A stretch of 64,000 bases of DNA from Legionella londiniensis (GTDB lineage: Bacteria > Pseudomonadota > Gammaproteobacteria > Legionellales > Legionellaceae): positions 62,121 through 126,120 of the forward strand of contig NZ_LNYK01000001.1 of NCBI RefSeq assembly GCF_001467825.1. Reading direction: 5' to 3'. Positions 30,501 to 40,110 of the stretch are shown here, piece by piece. The notes under the pieces are model-generated. The model saw only the letters and a list, made by a program, of their open reading frames with translations. It made no database searches and was not told where the DNA came from. The position numbers and the translations under genes are program-made. Positions within the stretch are counted from its first letter, which is position 1, and every line of letters begins with the position of its first letter.

Positions 30501-31944
30501 TCTGGCCTGTTTTCCTTTACTGTGCGCTTTTGCAATTGCGTTAGTGTCACTGCTTTCTATAAAAATCGAAAGGGGACAGCGGTTGCTCCATATCCTTGGT
30601 GCCGTGATTTACCTGCTCGTGTCTATTTATGTATTTAGGACAGTGCAATTAGATGGCCGCCTTGTTTTGCGGATTGGCGGTTATCCTTCAGGCTTTGCCA
30701 TTTCATTCCTGCTGGATGGTTTTTCAAGTTTGATGTTGCTTGTAACTGCTGTCACGGTTTTTGCCACAGCCATGTATAGCCTTGTTGATACCACCATTCA
30801 CAAAATCAGCATTTTTTATCCCGCTTTCTGGTTTATGCTATGCGGGGTGACCGGGGCATTTTCTACCGGAGATTTATTTAATTTGTATGTCTGGTTTGAG
30901 GTGATGATCATGGCCTCATTCGTTTTAATGACTTTATCCCATGAAGAAAAGGTTTTGCAGGGTACCTTATATTATATTGGACTGAATATCCTTGCGACTT
31001 TGCTTATGCTCCTTGCCATTAGTTTTTTATACGGCCTGAGCGGAACGCTGGATATGTATGACATGGCAGGCTGGTTTCATGATTCTCAAAACTCGGCTGT
31101 TGCTTTGCCGTTTATTGCGTTATTGCTTGTTTCTCTTGCGATTAAATCCGCACTGTTTCCGTACTATTTTTGGCTGCCTGATTCCTACTACTTAACCAGT
31201 GTAACCGTGGGTGCGATTTTTGCAGGATTACTGACGAAAGTTGGTATTTATACGTTAATGCGTACTGCCACTTTGTTTTTTTCTCCCAGCGCGCATTTCA
31301 TGGAAATTTTACTGTTTGTGTCCTGCTTCACCATGCTGGGAGGCGTATTTGGCGCAATGACTGATTTTCACATTCGCCGGATTCTATCTTTTCATATTGT
31401 CTCACAGGTAGGGTATATGACCCTGGCCCTGGCAATGAGTACAACTCTGGCATTAAGCGCCGGTATTTTCTATATCGTTCATCATATCATTGTCAAAACC
31501 AACCTGTTTTTAATTGCAGGCTTAATCAGCCGTTATAACGGGCATGTGAACTTACGCAAGATGGGCAATTTTTTGGGTAAAAAACCGCTGCTTGCCATAT
31601 TGTTTTTAATTCCGGCCTTGTCTTTGGCTGGCATGCCCCCTTTTTCAGGATTCTGGGCAAAATTCCTCGTTTTAAAATCGGCTCTGGCAGGCGGTTTTTG
31701 GATGAGCGCTGTCATTGCGCTCGCCGTAGGTTTTTTCACATTATATTCCATGATAAAAATTTGGCGTTATGCTTTTTTGCAACCCGCGCAATTTAAAACC
31801 AGAAATATTCCATTGCAAGAGCGCATGTTTTTTTATTTGCCAATTATTTTTCTTGGACTCATAACGTTGTTTATAGGCTTTTTCCCGGAAACACTGTATG
31901 CCGTCGCAAATGCTGCGGCTCAGGCATTACTTCAGCAGGAATAG
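30490..31944 (+). CDS. mnhD: Mrp/Mnh antiporter subunit D
   Basis: NuoM/N-like proton-translocating subunit, 484 residues and about fourteen helices. Recognisable parts are GDLFNLYVWFEVMIMASFVLM, KSALFPYYFWLPDSYY and SLAGMPPFSGFWAKFLVLK. Two adjacent ATGs (30490, 30493) lie inside the end of mnhC; the first is given. It is the fourth gene of the operon. Confidence 0.93.
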   Translation: MMADLACFPLLCAFAIALVSLLSIKIERGQRLLHILGAVIYLLVSIYVFRTVQLDGRLVLRIGGYPSGFAISFLLDGFSSLMLLVTAVTVFATAMYSLVDTTIHKISIFYPAFWFMLCGVTGAFSTGDLFNLYVWFEVMIMASFVLMTLSHEEKVLQGTLYYIGLNILATLLMLLAISFLYGLSGTLDMYDMAGWFHDSQNSAVALPFIALLLVSLAIKSALFPYYFWLPDSYYLTSVTVGAIFAGLLTKVGIYTLMRTATLFFSPSAHFMEILLFVSCFTMLGGVFGAMTDFHIRRILSFHIVSQVGYMTLALAMSTTLALSAGIFYIVHHIIVKTNLFLIAGLISRYNGHVNLRKMGNFLGKKPLLAILFLIPALSLAGMPPFSGFWAKFLVLKSALAGGFWMSAVIALAVGFFTLYSMIKIWRYAFLQPAQFKTRNIPLQERMFFYLPIIFLGLITLFIGFFPETLYAVANAAAQALLQQE

Positions 31945-31952
31945 GGGCAATC

Positions 31953-32300
31953 ATGGATTCTGTAAGAAAAACGTTATACAGGATGATTTATATTGTGATG
32001 TTTATTTTTTTTGTTTCTTATGAAATTATTTGGGCTAATTTGAGAGTAGCCTTTGTGGTATTAATGCCTGGGTTACGGGCACAACCTGCAATACTCTATT
32101 TTCCTCTTAGCTGTACCAATAATATACAAATCACTGTCCTTGCCAATATTATCTCCCTGACTCCTGGAACCTTGACTTTGGAAATTTCTAAAGATAAAAA
32201 AAATCTGTTGCTGCATACCATGTTTTTTACGGATAAAGAGAAGTTAGTTAAGAGTTTGCGTAAAAAATTTGAATATCCAATCAGGGTGATCTGGCCATGA
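31953..32300 (+). CDS. mnhE: Mrp/Mnh antiporter subunit E (short form)
   Basis: Membrane subunit of unknown catalytic role required for antiporter assembly. The 115-residue product matches the later part of MnhE: ANLRVAFVVLMPGLRAQPAI, ITVLANIISLTPGTLTLEIS. Typical MnhE proteins are near 160 residues and begin with additional membrane helices; those about 45 residues are absent and no longer in-frame start was found. The stop overlaps mnhF (ATGA). Confidence 0.87.
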   Translation: MDSVRKTLYRMIYIVMFIFFVSYEIIWANLRVAFVVLMPGLRAQPAILYFPLSCTNNIQITVLANIISLTPGTLTLEISKDKKNLLLHTMFFTDKEKLVKSLRKKFEYPIRVIWP

Positions 32301-32584
32301 GTCTTTTATTCTGGCTTTCTGCATTTGCCATAGCTCTGGCTTATGTGTTCTGTCTTGTTAGAATGGCGCTCGGCCCAAGTTTGGCGGACAGGATTGTGGC
32401 GCTTGATTTGCTGGCTAATTTGTTAATGGCTTCTATTGCTTTCTTTAGCATCTATAAAAAGCAGGCCATTTTTCTCGATATTGTGGTTGCCTTGGCTTTG
32501 GTGATGTTTTTAAGCAGTACGATGTATGCGCGATACCTGGAAAAAATGCTCAAAGAAAAGGAAAAGAGGGATGATACCATTTAG
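32297..32584 (+). CDS. mnhF: Mrp/Mnh antiporter subunit F
   Basis: Three-helix membrane subunit of 95 residues. The conserved stretch RMALGPSLADRIVALDLLAN identifies MnhF; the acidic residue in LDIVVALALVMFL is typical of the third helix. It overlaps mnhE by four bases and mnhG by fourteen. Confidence 0.93.
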   Translation: MSLLFWLSAFAIALAYVFCLVRMALGPSLADRIVALDLLANLLMASIAFFSIYKKQAIFLDIVVALALVMFLSSTMYARYLEKMLKEKEKRDDTI

Positions 32585-32879
32585 CGATTATTTTTTGATT
32601 GCAGGGGCGGGGTTGATATTGATTGCATCTCTGGGCATTCTAAGGATGCCTGATCTGTATTTGCGTATGCATGCTTCCGCGAAAGCAGGAACCTTGGGCG
32701 CAGGCCTCGTCTTGGGCGGCGCTGTGCTTTTTTTTGCAGACTGGCTGGTTGCTATTGAACTGTTGATGGCTATATTTTTTCTGATTCTGACCGCCCCCGT
32801 GGCGTTTCATCTTTTAGGGAGGGCAGGATACCGCCAAAAGCTGGAACTTCATGAAAAAACAAAAATACTAAAGGATTAA
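32571..32879 (+). CDS. mnhG: Mrp/Mnh antiporter subunit G
   Basis: Last subunit of the operon, 102 residues with three helices. The motif LGILRMPDLYLRMHASAKAGTLGAG is the MnhG hallmark (about residues 20-44; shown here in part). A longer in-frame reading extends 15 codons upstream, but ATG 32571 is preceded by AGAGGG and fits the usual length. The stop codon lies in an A/T-only palindrome (32875-32895). Confidence 0.93.
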   Translation: MIPFSDYFLIAGAGLILIASLGILRMPDLYLRMHASAKAGTLGAGLVLGGAVLFFADWLVAIELLMAIFFLILTAPVAFHLLGRAGYRQKLELHEKTKILKD

Positions 32880-33099
32880 AAAATCATTTTTTAATGAAGC
32901 GTTCGAGGTTTGCATCACTCTTGTTAAATATTTCGATTCTGATTTTGATGATATGCCGATTTGATCTGTCCAAGTGTACTATAATTGAACTATTCGGAAG
33001 ATCCCCTTTGTGGTTAGGGATTGCAAAGGTTCAGGAACAGAAATGGATCAATTTAGCTGGTTCTTGAGTAAATTGTTAAAATGGAAAGGAATAGATGGA

Positions 33100-33492
33100 A
33101 TGAAATATATATTTGGACTCATTCTCTTGTTTACTTTCCTTATCCCGGCGCAGGCTGAAAAAGGGGAGGAAAAGTTGGCTCTGGTTATCGAGGCGATGGA
33201 TCAGTGTTATGAGGTTGAAAATCAGGTGGGTGCTGATTTAGCGAAATGCATACGAAAAAAACTGGAACAAGACGGTAATCCTCAAGGTTATCGGGTCAAT
33301 ATCTTTGTTGAAAATCTCAGCAAAGATGTTATGAGTAATATCACTGTTACTGTTTATAACAAATCAGGCCTGGTCATTGTTTGCTATGGAAAGGCGCAAC
33401 ACAAAATACAGTTAACTCACTGTACCGGCAAACAAGAACATCCTTTCTCAAAAGAAAAGATGCTATCTATTGAGCCGCCAATTTCCCAATAA
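33100..33492 (+). CDS. small exported protein of unknown function
   Basis: A 130-residue protein with a clear signal peptide (hydrophobic residues 3-15, cleavage expected after AQA at about residue 18). The mature part has a helix, then strands such as YRVNIFVENL and SNITVTVYNKSGLVIVCYG; it contains four cysteines, suggesting one or two disulphides in the periplasm. The frame is open further upstream, but ATG 33100 has AAAGGA nine bases before it and directly starts the signal. No family is recognised. It stands alone between the Mnh operon and the SLC13 gene. Confidence 0.7.
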   Translation: MKYIFGLILLFTFLIPAQAEKGEEKLALVIEAMDQCYEVENQVGADLAKCIRKKLEQDGNPQGYRVNIFVENLSKDVMSNITVTVYNKSGLVIVCYGKAQHKIQLTHCTGKQEHPFSKEKMLSIEPPISQ

Positions 33493-33653
33493 GAGATGAA
33501 GAACAGTTAGGCGCTGGGTTGATTTGCCAACAGCCCCTCATTAAAACGTGACGAAATTGGTTACCAGGAAGCCTTAAAAAATCTATTTATTTTTTTAGGC
33601 TTTTATGGCCTATAATTCTCTCTTGCCCGCAAGAGAAATTATTTCAGGGATTG

Positions 33654-35429
33654 ATGATGCATGACGCATATCTGTTATTTCTGATACTGGCCATAACCAT
33701 CGTAATGTTTGTTTGGGGGTATTTTCGCTATGATACAGTAGCTTTAATGAACCTTCTTGCTCTCGTTTTTACAGGCCTTGTGCCTTCTTCCCAAGCTTTT
33801 TTAGGATTCAGCAATTCTGCAGTAATCAGCGTTGCAGCAGTCATGGTGATTTCTTCAGTGATTATCCAAGCGGGTCTCGTTGAGCAGATATTGAGTTTTA
33901 TGAAGCCTGTATTGGCATCTCCCTTCTTGCTGATAGGCTCAATTTGTATTTTGGCTGCTGTTTTATCAGCATTTATGAACAATGTTGGGGCATTATCGCT
34001 TATCATGCCCGTTGCCATTCAGGGTGCTATCAGCGCAAAATTGTCCCCATCAAAGATACTGATGCCCTTATCGTTTGCAACCATACTTGGCGGCATGACA
34101 ACCAAAATAGGAACCCCGCCAAACCTTTTGATTTCTTCTTATAAAGAAACCTTGACCGGCACGCCTTTTTCCATGTTTGATTTTACCCCTGTCGGGTTTG
34201 CGGTCGCATTGGGCGGTTTGGTTTTTATCATTTTTATTGGTTGGCGTTTTGTTCCCGAACGGCGCAAGGCTTCTGGCGACACAAGCGAAATGTATCCCAT
34301 TCAGGATTATATTACTGAAATCCGTATTCCGGAGAATTCTCCTGTGGCAGGAATGAAGCGCGCTGAGCTTGAGCAATTCATCGAAGGGGATTTTTCCATA
34401 CTGGGGTTAATCAGAGGGCGTAAGAAAAAACTGGTGGTGCACAGCAGAGAGGAGCTTTTGGCAAATGACGTCTTAATCATAGAAGCTTCTCATGAGGATT
34501 TAAATAACCTGCTGATCCAGGGAAACCTGGAATTAAGCCAGGGAGAAATTATTTCACCTGAAAGCCTGCGTGGTGAAGAGATCAATACCATTGAAGCTGT
34601 GGTGACTCCGGGCTCCAGGTTGCAAGGCCGTTCTTGGCAAAGGCTTCGAGTGAGATCAAGATATGGCTTGAACCTGCTTGCCGTTGCGCGGTCGGGGAAA
34701 GGAATTAGAAAACGGTTAAACCATGTAAATTTTAATCCGGGAGATGTATTGTTAATTCAGGGGCCGGGAGAAGATTTACGTGAGCAAATCATTAACCTTG
34801 GGCTTGTTCCTCTGGCAGAAAGAACGATTAACGTGGGTTTTAAAAGAAGCCTTGTTTTGCCCTTGGCATTCTTTATTGGCGGAATTTTATTAACCTCATT
34901 GCAGATTTTATCGATTGAAGTCGCTTTTACTCTTGTCGTAGTGTTGATGGTTGCTTGTAACGTAATTCCAATACGTGAAGTCTACAAAAGTATTGATTGG
35001 TCTATTATTGTTCTTCTTGGTGCCTTAATTCCGCTGGGCGATGCGCTGAAGAACACCGGAGCTGCAAAAATGATAGGAAATTCCCTGTTGTCAATGACAG
35101 GAGGCAGCTCAGTCATTCTCATTCTTGCCTTGTTACTCCTTATCACCATGACTTTATCGGATTTTATGAATAATGCGGCAACGGCTGTTGTTATGGCGCC
35201 TATTGGCGCTGATATTGCAGAGCTGCTCCATATGAGCCCCGACGCATTTTTAATTGCCATCAGTATTGGCGCTTCCTGTTCTTGCCTCACGCCCATCAGT
35301 CATCAAAACAATACCCTTGTCATGGGACCTGGAGGGTATAAATTTTTTGATTATTTATGGCTTGGCATTCCGCTGGAAATTGTGGTACTGCTTACAGCCT
35401 TGCCTGCCCTGGCTATTTTTTGGCTGTAA
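33654..35429 (+). CDS. SLC13/DASS-family permease with TrkA-C domains
   Basis: Sodium- or proton-coupled anion transporter of the inner membrane, 591 residues. About six N-terminal helices include the hairpin motif SAFMNNVGALSLIMPVA and TKIGTPPNLLISSY; two RCK_C/TrkA-C regulatory domains follow (about residues 220-300 and 310-395; DVLIIEASHEDL, GDVLLIQGPGEDL); the C-terminal half repeats the transporter fold with SDFMNNAATAVVMAPI. Such proteins transport sulphate or dicarboxylates; the substrate cannot be read here. The TTG just upstream and two ATGs (33654, 33657) compete; AGGGA precedes them. The leader contains a 7-bp hairpin (33619-33636). Confidence 0.87.
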   Translation: MMHDAYLLFLILAITIVMFVWGYFRYDTVALMNLLALVFTGLVPSSQAFLGFSNSAVISVAAVMVISSVIIQAGLVEQILSFMKPVLASPFLLIGSICILAAVLSAFMNNVGALSLIMPVAIQGAISAKLSPSKILMPLSFATILGGMTTKIGTPPNLLISSYKETLTGTPFSMFDFTPVGFAVALGGLVFIIFIGWRFVPERRKASGDTSEMYPIQDYITEIRIPENSPVAGMKRAELEQFIEGDFSILGLIRGRKKKLVVHSREELLANDVLIIEASHEDLNNLLIQGNLELSQGEIISPESLRGEEINTIEAVVTPGSRLQGRSWQRLRVRSRYGLNLLAVARSGKGIRKRLNHVNFNPGDVLLIQGPGEDLREQIINLGLVPLAERTINVGFKRSLVLPLAFFIGGILLTSLQILSIEVAFTLVVVLMVACNVIPIREVYKSIDWSIIVLLGALIPLGDALKNTGAAKMIGNSLLSMTGGSSVILILALLLLITMTLSDFMNNAATAVVMAPIGADIAELLHMSPDAFLIAISIGASCSCLTPISHQNNTLVMGPGGYKFFDYLWLGIPLEIVVLLTALPALAIFWL

Positions 35430-35434
35430 TCATC

Positions 35435-35459
35435 AAAAATCGTCAATGACGTTATTTTT
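35435..35459 (+). terminator. probable terminator after the SLC13 gene
   Basis: AAAAATCGTC-AAT-GACGTTATTTTT forms a stem closing a three-base loop with T-rich right flank, beginning six bases after the stop codon. The paired A and T tracts are interrupted by one extra base. Confidence 0.55.
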
Positions 35460-35639
35460 GCCCAGGATGATTTGACAAATCGAACCGCGAATCACGCACA
35501 ATGTGCTTATCCAACGCGAACACTGCATCTGCAAAAACGAGCAGGCATCGCAGAATGCGGTGATTTAAAATATACCTGGCGATTTGAAGTAAAAATGCAA
35601 TAATGAGTTAAAAGGCGTTTGATTCGACAGGGACTGGTG

Positions 35640-36971
35640 ATGAAAACAAGGATTTTAAATTTTTATGCTGCTTTACGAGCCAGTTATTGGTATATCCCTT
35701 TGCTGATGACTGTCATGGCTATCTTGCTTTCTATCGTTGCCATGCAGATTGATCATTACCTGTCTCCTACTTGGCTGCGGAAACTAGGCTTGTTTCATTA
35801 CAATAATCCTGAAGGAGCCCGCGCTTTTTTAACGACCATCGCCTCATCCATGATAACCGTGGCAGGGGTTACTTTTTCAATGACTATTCTTGCCGTATCT
35901 TTTGCTGCAAGCCAAATAGGCCCGAGACTCACCTCCAATTTTATGCGCGACAGGCCTAACCAGATAACGCTTGGCACCTTTATCGCAACCTATGTTTACT
36001 GTTTAATGACCTTGCGCAATGTATTAAATACAGCAGAAGGGGGACTATTTGTTACGATAGGAAGAGAAGCCTTTGTACCGCAAGTTTCTTTATTGATTGC
36101 AGTCATTTTGACATTCTGCAGTATTTTAGTCTTAATTTATTTTATTCACCATATCCCCGAAAGCATTAACATGTCCAATGTGATCGCTAAGGTTGGGGAG
36201 GACTTGAATCGGCAGGTGGGACATTTATTCCCCATGAATATTGGTAAGGAATGCCCGGATAAAAACGTGGATATTCAAGATACGCTTCATCAGCATTATG
36301 ATGCGATTGTTTCTACAACGCATGGTTATATCCGCATCCTAGATGGTAATTCATTAATCAAGACGGCCAGGAATCACCAAGTGATCTTGAAGCTTGAAGT
36401 ACGTCCCGGGTCATACGTTACCGAAAAAACGACCCTTATTCATGTTTATTCCAAAGAAAAAATCACTGATTCTCTAGCGGGAGAATGCATCAGCGCCTTT
36501 GCTTTTGGGCATAGGCGTAATCAGGAACAGGATATATTGTTTCTGGTCAATGAAATGGTTGAAATTATTGCCCGCGCCTTGTCTCCGGGCGTTAACGATC
36601 CTTTTACAGCGATGACAACCATCGATTGGTTGCAGTTATTTTTAGAACAAGCATCGAAAACCTGTGAACATTCGCCTTACCGCTATGATAAGGACGACAA
36701 CCTGCGCTTGATCATAAAACCCATTTTGTTCAGTGAATTTTGCGATATGATTTTCAGCCGAATTCAGCCTTATGTTAGCCGTGATCGCAATGTTACCCTT
36801 CATATGATGCAAATGATTGTGAATATCCATGCCGCAATCGCAGAAAAAACTCATCAGCTTGTTCTCGTTGAGCATGCGCGGGCACTGAAAAATGCAGCGG
36901 AAGAATGCCTGCCCATAAAAGCAGATCGTGAGTTGGTCAGGCTTCACTATGAAAAATATTTTCAAGTTTAA
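35640..36971 (+). CDS. DUF2254 membrane protein
   Basis: Predicted inner membrane protein of 443 residues with four N-terminal helices (within residues about 18-185) and a large soluble C-terminal part. SSMITVAGVTFSMTILAVSF and QIGPRLTSNFMRDRPNQ, plus RALSPGVNDPFTAMTTIDWL, are the features I recognise as DUF2254. Its function is unknown. A TTG seven codons upstream is possible; ATG 35640 after CAGGGA is preferred. The next gene follows by 24 bases, so they may be co-transcribed. Confidence 0.83.
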   Translation: MKTRILNFYAALRASYWYIPLLMTVMAILLSIVAMQIDHYLSPTWLRKLGLFHYNNPEGARAFLTTIASSMITVAGVTFSMTILAVSFAASQIGPRLTSNFMRDRPNQITLGTFIATYVYCLMTLRNVLNTAEGGLFVTIGREAFVPQVSLLIAVILTFCSILVLIYFIHHIPESINMSNVIAKVGEDLNRQVGHLFPMNIGKECPDKNVDIQDTLHQHYDAIVSTTHGYIRILDGNSLIKTARNHQVILKLEVRPGSYVTEKTTLIHVYSKEKITDSLAGECISAFAFGHRRNQEQDILFLVNEMVEIIARALSPGVNDPFTAMTTIDWLQLFLEQASKTCEHSPYRYDKDDNLRLIIKPILFSEFCDMIFSRIQPYVSRDRNVTLHMMQMIVNIHAAIAEKTHQLVLVEHARALKNAAEECLPIKADRELVRLHYEKYFQV

Positions 36972-36995
36972 TCATCTAAGCATAAGGAAATCGTT

Positions 36996-38207
36996 ATGAG
37001 TGATATCAGTAGAGGCAGCATACGCATCAGGGGTTTTGAAGATCCTGAAATGGATTTTCAAATGATTCGCCAGCTTGGATCTACCTCATATAAAGCCGCA
37101 TCCGTAGGTGAATGCCTGAATATTGCTAACCGAATGCAGGAGGCCGACCCTGAGAAATGGGTTAAGGCATTTGAAGAGCAGGCAGAATGGCAAAAACAGG
37201 ATGGTTTCGACCGCCTGGCGAAAAATCATATCATCAGCGGACGTGAGCAGCTCTTTAAGGCATGCAATTCCTTTCGTGCCGCAGAATATTATTCACCCTG
37301 TTCTTCCGAGCACCACCGGCAACTGGGGCTTAAATCTGCTGATTGTTTCATTGCAGCGCTTGGCAGCATGGATTTGCACTTTGAAACCCATGCGATTGCC
37401 TATAAAAATATTCATATCCCGGTTTATTTTATTTCGCCGGCAAATGATGGCCAAAAACGTAAAACGATTATGATTGTCAGTGGTTTTGACGGCACCCTGG
37501 AAGAAGAATTCCTCATGCGCGGCAAGGCTGCCGTAGAGCGTAACTATAATGTCATTCATTTTGCAGGCCCAGGTCAGATGGATGTTTTTCGCAAATACCC
37601 GGATACTTTTTTTGAGCCTGATTTTGAGAATGTGGTGAAACTGGTCATTGATTATTTTGCTTTTCGCGAGGAAGTTGACATGAATCATCTGGCTCTTTTG
37701 GGCATCAGCATAGGCGGTTATTTTGCAACCCGAGCGGCTGCCCATGAACCAAGGATCAAGGCATTGATCGCCAATTCACCGGTGTTGGATGTCCATGCTT
37801 ATCTTTCCTCTTTTATTGGCGGGGATCCGGCAGAAATGCCTGATGAAAATAACTTCCGTATTGAGGATTTGAACAATATTCCTGAGTCAGAGTTTCCTTC
37901 TGAGATGAAGGTTCGCAGCGAACAGTTAATGATTCGTTATGGACGCCGATCATTTAAGGATACTTTTATCTATTTAAAAGAATTTAAAGTTGGCAGCGCA
38001 CTAAAAAACATCAATTGCCCATGCCTTGCGCTTATCGGTGCCAGTGAGGGAGGGGAGCCAGAAAAGCAATTTGATGAGTTTTGTAATAAACTGAATGCTC
38101 ATTATTATAAATTTAGTGATTTTGAAGGCGCCAGTACCCATTGTCAGGTTGGAAATGTAACTTTTGCCAATGCTGTCATGTATGATTGGCTGGATGAACA
38201 TAATTAA
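36996..38207 (+). CDS. alpha/beta hydrolase (FrsA/DUF1100-like)
   Basis: A 403-residue cytosolic hydrolase. An N-terminal helical part (residues 1-130) precedes the alpha/beta core. The core has IMIVSGFDGTLEE at the oxyanion position, the nucleophile elbow LLGISIGGYFATR with Ser near residue 240, and a late GASTHCQVGN supplying the probable histidine. This architecture resembles the esterase FrsA and the pseudooxynicotine hydrolase group, which cleave C-C or ester bonds; the substrate is unknown. AAGGAAA lies before the ATG. It sits between the DUF2254 gene and a BON lipoprotein gene. Confidence 0.8.
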   Translation: MSDISRGSIRIRGFEDPEMDFQMIRQLGSTSYKAASVGECLNIANRMQEADPEKWVKAFEEQAEWQKQDGFDRLAKNHIISGREQLFKACNSFRAAEYYSPCSSEHHRQLGLKSADCFIAALGSMDLHFETHAIAYKNIHIPVYFISPANDGQKRKTIMIVSGFDGTLEEEFLMRGKAAVERNYNVIHFAGPGQMDVFRKYPDTFFEPDFENVVKLVIDYFAFREEVDMNHLALLGISIGGYFATRAAAHEPRIKALIANSPVLDVHAYLSSFIGGDPAEMPDENNFRIEDLNNIPESEFPSEMKVRSEQLMIRYGRRSFKDTFIYLKEFKVGSALKNINCPCLALIGASEGGEPEKQFDEFCNKLNAHYYKFSDFEGASTHCQVGNVTFANAVMYDWLDEHN

Positions 38208-38219
38208 TGAAGGAAAAAA

Positions 38220-38540
38220 ATGAGAATCAATTTATTTCGAAAGTTATTTTTAACAATGATTTTTACGTTATTGATGGGCTGTCAAGGCTATAATGCTGCC
38301 GGCGGGATATTCAATTTTCCCTTGCAGTCCAGCGATGAATCTCTTCAGGCTGCAGTCAGTGAAACTTTACGAAATCATAAGCTCTTAAGAGATGCACCTC
38401 TTCATGTTGAAGTTGCAAATGGGGTGGTATATCTCAGCGGGTATGTTAAAACCATTCGTCAAAGTGATACAGCAGCGGAACTGGCAGGGAAAATCAATGG
38501 CGTTAAATATGTTCAAAATGACATCGTAGTGCGTAAGTAG
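38220..38540 (+). CDS. BON-domain lipoprotein
   Basis: A 106-residue exported lipoprotein. The N-terminus is a short basic region, a hydrophobic core and a lipobox LLMGC with the lipidated cysteine near residue 21. The rest is one BON domain (residues about 38-106): LRDAPLHVEVANGVVYLSGYV and VKYVQNDIVVRK. BON proteins bind phospholipid or peptidoglycan-related ligands at the envelope. It follows the hydrolase by 12 bases, suggesting one transcript. Confidence 0.87.
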   Translation: MRINLFRKLFLTMIFTLLMGCQGYNAAGGIFNFPLQSSDESLQAAVSETLRNHKLLRDAPLHVEVANGVVYLSGYVKTIRQSDTAAELAGKINGVKYVQNDIVVRK

Positions 38541-38640
38541 AAAGAACAGGCTTGGGCACCGCTGTCGGATTTGGTTTTGCTTTACATCGCATCATCCATA
38601 TCCAATACTTATGAAAAAAGCATCATTTGTAGGGGATGGG

Positions 38641-40092
38641 ATGAAATTCCGAACCAAGCTGATGGTTAGCTTATTGTTTGCCGTATTGATATCAAACGGG
38701 GCTTTTTTACTGCTGGCATATCTTTATGGCAAAAAATCCCTTTATCAAGAAGTTGGCTCAACAGCCTTATCCATAGCGGCCACGACAGCCGCGCTCATAG
38801 ATGTAGAACAATATCAGAAAATCAATGTCCATACTTCGGAATATTCTCCCTTATATCAGGAGCTCGAGGCCAAATTACGCAAGGTTCGCGATGCCAATCG
38901 GCGCGATGACGCGTATGTAAATTTTATTTATACCCTATTTCCCGATGCCAAAAATCCGGAAATACTGCGTTTCGGGGTAGACGCGGAAGAAGAGGGCGCG
39001 GAAAAAACAAAATTAGGCACTATTGTAAAATTTAAAACGGCTTCAGGAAAACCCCTGCCGATTGATTACGGCAAACCAAGCATACTGCCCGAATTTATTG
39101 AAGATATATGGGGGCATTGGCTAAGCGCCAGTTATCCAATCCGTACGCCGGAGGGTGAATATGCGGGCAGCATCCGTGTAGACATCAATGCCGAGGAGGT
39201 TGCCGGCCGGTTTCACGGGCTGCTTATTGCGGGATTTGCTTTATTTACGGCAACAATACTGCTGGCCATGCTGATTGGTTGGTTGTTGTTACGCTGGTTT
39301 AACAGGCCTTTATTCAAAATTACCGCAGCTTTGAAAAAAATCAGCGAAGGCGATCTGAGCGGTCATTTGGAAATTCGCACCAGAGATGAATTTGCGGAAG
39401 TTGCAGAAATCATCAATAAAATGACGCAGGGTCTTAGGCAGCGTGATATGCTGCAGGCAAGCCTTACCCGATACGTGTCTCATGCATTGGCTGAAAGGAT
39501 ACTGGACACGGGAGAGCTTCCGCAACTCTCAAGCGAACGGCGCAAAGTGACTATTCTTATCTGTGATATTCGTAATTTCACTGCCATTTCAGAACGAATT
39601 AAGCCTGAAGAAGTGGTTAATTTTTTAAATGATTTTTTTGAACGCATTATTGAAATTATCATTTCTCATGAAGGCATATTGGATAAATATCTTGGCGATG
39701 GATTTTTGGCCATATTCGGCACACCCCAGGATGATCCCTATCAGGAGGATCACGCCATTGAAGCTGCCATCCAGATCCGGGATGTGCTTAAGCCATTTAA
39801 TGAACAATGGGAAGAAAAACTCAAAACGAAAATAGCTATTGGCATAGGCATTAATACTGGCAGCGCAATCGTAGGCAATATTGGAACGGATATACATATG
39901 GAATATACCGCAATTGGCGATACAGTTAATCTTGCCTCAAGAATTGAAAGCGCTTCCAAGGAATTAAATGCCGATATCATCATCAGCGAATATACGTATA
40001 TTGCAGCAGATCATTCTGCCTTTCAGTTTAGGGAGCTCGGTGAAATTAGCGTGAAAGGAAGGGTGCACAAGGTAAAAGTATACACGGTATAA
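38641..40092 (+). CDS. membrane-bound class III adenylate cyclase
   Basis: Produces cAMP from ATP. The 483-residue protein has a first membrane helix (about residues 9-29), a periplasmic sensor of about 160 residues, a second helix (195-218), a HAMP linker and a cyclase domain from about residue 300. Metal ligands D309 (CDIRNFT) and D353 (LGDGFLAIF), purine-specifying K349 and D427 (TAIGDTVN), and transition-state N430/R434 are all present; the K/D pair predicts ATP rather than GTP. The ATG at 38641 after AGGGGA is preferred to one ten codons upstream. It ends 18 bases before the glutamate dehydrogenase. Confidence 0.92.
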   Translation: MKFRTKLMVSLLFAVLISNGAFLLLAYLYGKKSLYQEVGSTALSIAATTAALIDVEQYQKINVHTSEYSPLYQELEAKLRKVRDANRRDDAYVNFIYTLFPDAKNPEILRFGVDAEEEGAEKTKLGTIVKFKTASGKPLPIDYGKPSILPEFIEDIWGHWLSASYPIRTPEGEYAGSIRVDINAEEVAGRFHGLLIAGFALFTATILLAMLIGWLLLRWFNRPLFKITAALKKISEGDLSGHLEIRTRDEFAEVAEIINKMTQGLRQRDMLQASLTRYVSHALAERILDTGELPQLSSERRKVTILICDIRNFTAISERIKPEEVVNFLNDFFERIIEIIISHEGILDKYLGDGFLAIFGTPQDDPYQEDHAIEAAIQIRDVLKPFNEQWEEKLKTKIAIGIGINTGSAIVGNIGTDIHMEYTAIGDTVNLASRIESASKELNADIIISEYTYIAADHSAFQFRELGEISVKGRVHKVKVYTV

Positions 40093-40110
40093 AGGCTCAA
40101 GGAGTATAAG

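Noticed and set aside
32875-32895. Palindrome ATTAAAAAA-TCA-TTTTTTAAT at the mnhG stop as a terminator
   Set aside because: The stem is only A-T pairs and includes the stop codon; too weak to call.
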